A stretch of 16,165 bases of DNA from Pseudomonadota bacterium (GTDB taxonomy: Bacteria; Pseudomonadota; Gammaproteobacteria; Burkholderiales; Eutrophovitaceae): the NCBI GenBank assembly GCA_002704665.1, contig PAHB01000040.1, positions 1-16,165 on the forward strand. Direction: 5' to 3'. The notes under the pieces are model-generated. The model did no database searches. It was not told the origin of the DNA and saw only the letters and a list, made by a program, of their open reading frames with translations. Both the position numbers and the translations under genes were made by a program. This document shows positions 15,380 to 16,165 of this stretch, one piece after another; the first letter of the stretch is position 1, and every line of letters begins with the position of its first letter.

Positions 15380-15397
15380 TATTTCTGATGTAGGGAC

Positions 15398-15418
15398 ATG
15401 GCTATTAATTGGGGATAA
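15398..15418 (+). other. Six-codon ORF (MAINWG, TAA) in frame upstream of argJ
   Basis: ATG 15398 opens a reading frame MAINWG that ends at TAA 15416-15418, in the same frame as argJ and six nt before its ATG 15425. ArgJ proteins of beta- and gammaproteobacteria usually begin MAVN or MPVN about 17 residues before the G-(V/L)-x-L-G motif, which is the spacing seen here if the TAA is ignored. So this may be the original N-terminus cut by a nonsense codon, or a short leader ORF. AGGG at 15392-15395 is only 2 nt from ATG 15398, too close for efficient initiation. Confidence 0.45.
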
Positions 15419-15424
15419 AATAGT

Positions 15425-16165
15425 ATGCAAAAAACAATTCCAATAACAGGGTTGGAATTAGGGGTAGCCAAGGCAGGACTTAAAAGAAAAAACAAGGCAG
15501 ATTTGCTGCTCATTAGATTGAAAAAAGGGTCGCAAGTCGCCGGGGTTTTTACGACAAATAAATTCCGTGCGGCACCAGTTGAGATAGCGTCGAATAACCT
15601 GGCAAGGGGTGGGGTGAGAGCTCTGGTTGTAAATACCGGAGTGGCGAACGCAGGTACTGGGAAGGTAGGCCTAAGTGACGCTAAAAAGGTGTGTGAAAAA
15701 GTTGGAAATCTGCTGAAAATAGATACTACGGAGGTTTTGCCTTTTTCAACTGGGGTAATAATGGAAAGGCTGCCAGCTGCCCAAATTATAGAGGCATTGC
15801 CTAATGCTGTGGACGATCTCAGAGAAGATAATTGGTTTAGAGCGTCTGAAGCAATTTTGACAACCGATACCGTCACGAAGAGTGTGTCAATGCAAATTGA
15901 AGTTGACGGAACCTCAATCACCATAACAGGAATTGCAAAAGGATCAGGTATGATAAAGCCGGATATGGCAACGATGCTCAGCTTTATTGCAACTGATGCC
16001 AGAATCGATGCTACGGCATTGAATGAGATGATAGATTCGGTGGTAAAAAAAAGTTTCAACTGTATAACAGTTGACGGTGATACTTCGACAAATGATAGTT
16101 TTTTATTAATGGCTACTTGCCAGAGTGGAAACTTTATTGTTAAAAATAAAAACGAGGATCTTTAT
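15425..16165 (+). CDS. argJ: ArgJ, glutamate N-acetyltransferase / ornithine acetyltransferase (3' end beyond window)
   Basis: Bifunctional or monofunctional enzyme of the acetyl-cycle of arginine synthesis, transferring acetyl from N-acetylornithine to glutamate. It is an Ntn-type hydrolase made as a precursor that self-cleaves before a threonine. 247 codons are present, about 60 percent of the usual 400-410 aa. Motifs: GLELGVAKAGLK at 9-20, GVFTTNKFRAAPV, NTGVANAGTG, STGVIMERLP, and KGSGMIKPDMATMLSFIATDA, with cleavage expected between A182 and the nucleophile T183. CITVDGDTSTNDSF follows and the frame stays open to the last base. ATG 15425 is the first start after an in-frame TAA; GGGGA at 15411-15415 lies 9 nt upstream. 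The gap to secA is 45 bp with no terminator, so co-transcription is possible. Confidence 0.95.
   Translation, partial: MQKTIPITGLELGVAKAGLKRKNKADLLLIRLKKGSQVAGVFTTNKFRAAPVEIASNNLARGGVRALVVNTGVANAGTGKVGLSDAKKVCEKVGNLLKIDTTEVLPFSTGVIMERLPAAQIIEALPNAVDDLREDNWFRASEAILTTDTVTKSVSMQIEVDGTSITITGIAKGSGMIKPDMATMLSFIATDARIDATALNEMIDSVVKKSFNCITVDGDTSTNDSFLLMATCQSGNFIVKNKNEDLY

Noticed and set aside
15376..16059. Long open frame of 227 codons on the minus strand opposite argJ
   Set aside because: The plus strand carries clear ArgJ motifs across the same stretch; the minus frame has no recognisable domain and is a shadow of the argJ codon pattern.
1..16165. Mobile elements, CRISPR arrays, tRNA/rRNA genes, phage or defence systems
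   Set aside because: No transposase, repeat-spacer pattern, clover-leaf sequence or accessory gene is visible; every coding stretch is assigned to a housekeeping gene in conserved order.

Overview
The window is a stretch of a bacterial chromosome carrying the 3' half of a division and cell wall (dcw) cluster and the genes that commonly follow it: mraY (only the last 27 codons), murD, ftsW, murG, murC, murB, ddl, ftsQ, ftsA, ftsZ, lpxC, a DciA/DUF721 gene on the minus strand, an M23 (LytM-type) peptidase gene, secA and argJ (cut by the window end). LpxC shows the cell is Gram-negative. The lpxC-DUF721-M23-secA-argJ order, murB lying inside the cluster, an FtsQ that begins MWDDPR, and the FtsZ and MurC sequence style point to Proteobacteria, most likely a low-GC betaproteobacterium (for example Nitrosomonadales/Methylophilales-like). 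A gammaproteobacterium is not excluded. This placement rests on recall of family sequences, not on a search.

Positions 1-10181 form one tightly packed plus-strand unit. It covers the cytoplasmic steps of peptidoglycan precursor synthesis (MurD, MurC, MurB, Ddl), lipid II synthesis and polymerisation (MraY, MurG, FtsW), and the core divisome (FtsQ, FtsA, FtsZ). Most junctions overlap by 4-11 bp or lie within about 50 bp. Three consecutive genes (murG, murC, murB) appear to use TTG, GTG and TTG starts inside the 3' end of the preceding gene, which suggests translational coupling. After ftsZ there is a 94-bp gap with a good sigma70-like promoter, then lpxC, whose product commits the cell to lipid A synthesis.

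lpxC converges on dciA with overlapping stop codons. dciA (replicative helicase loader family) diverges from the M23 peptidase gene across only 31 bp. secA (preprotein translocase ATPase) follows after 73 bp and starts without a visible Shine-Dalgarno sequence next to a TATAAT hexamer. argJ (arginine biosynthesis) follows 45 bp after secA. Just upstream of its usable ATG is an in-frame ATG with five further codons and a stop, which resembles the family's usual N-terminus interrupted by TAA.

All catalytic motifs checked are intact. I see no mobile elements, CRISPR, tRNA or rRNA, and no non-coding stretch over 100 bp. I found no evidence of a novel multi-gene system; this is a conserved housekeeping locus, and what is worth a second look is mainly at gene junctions.
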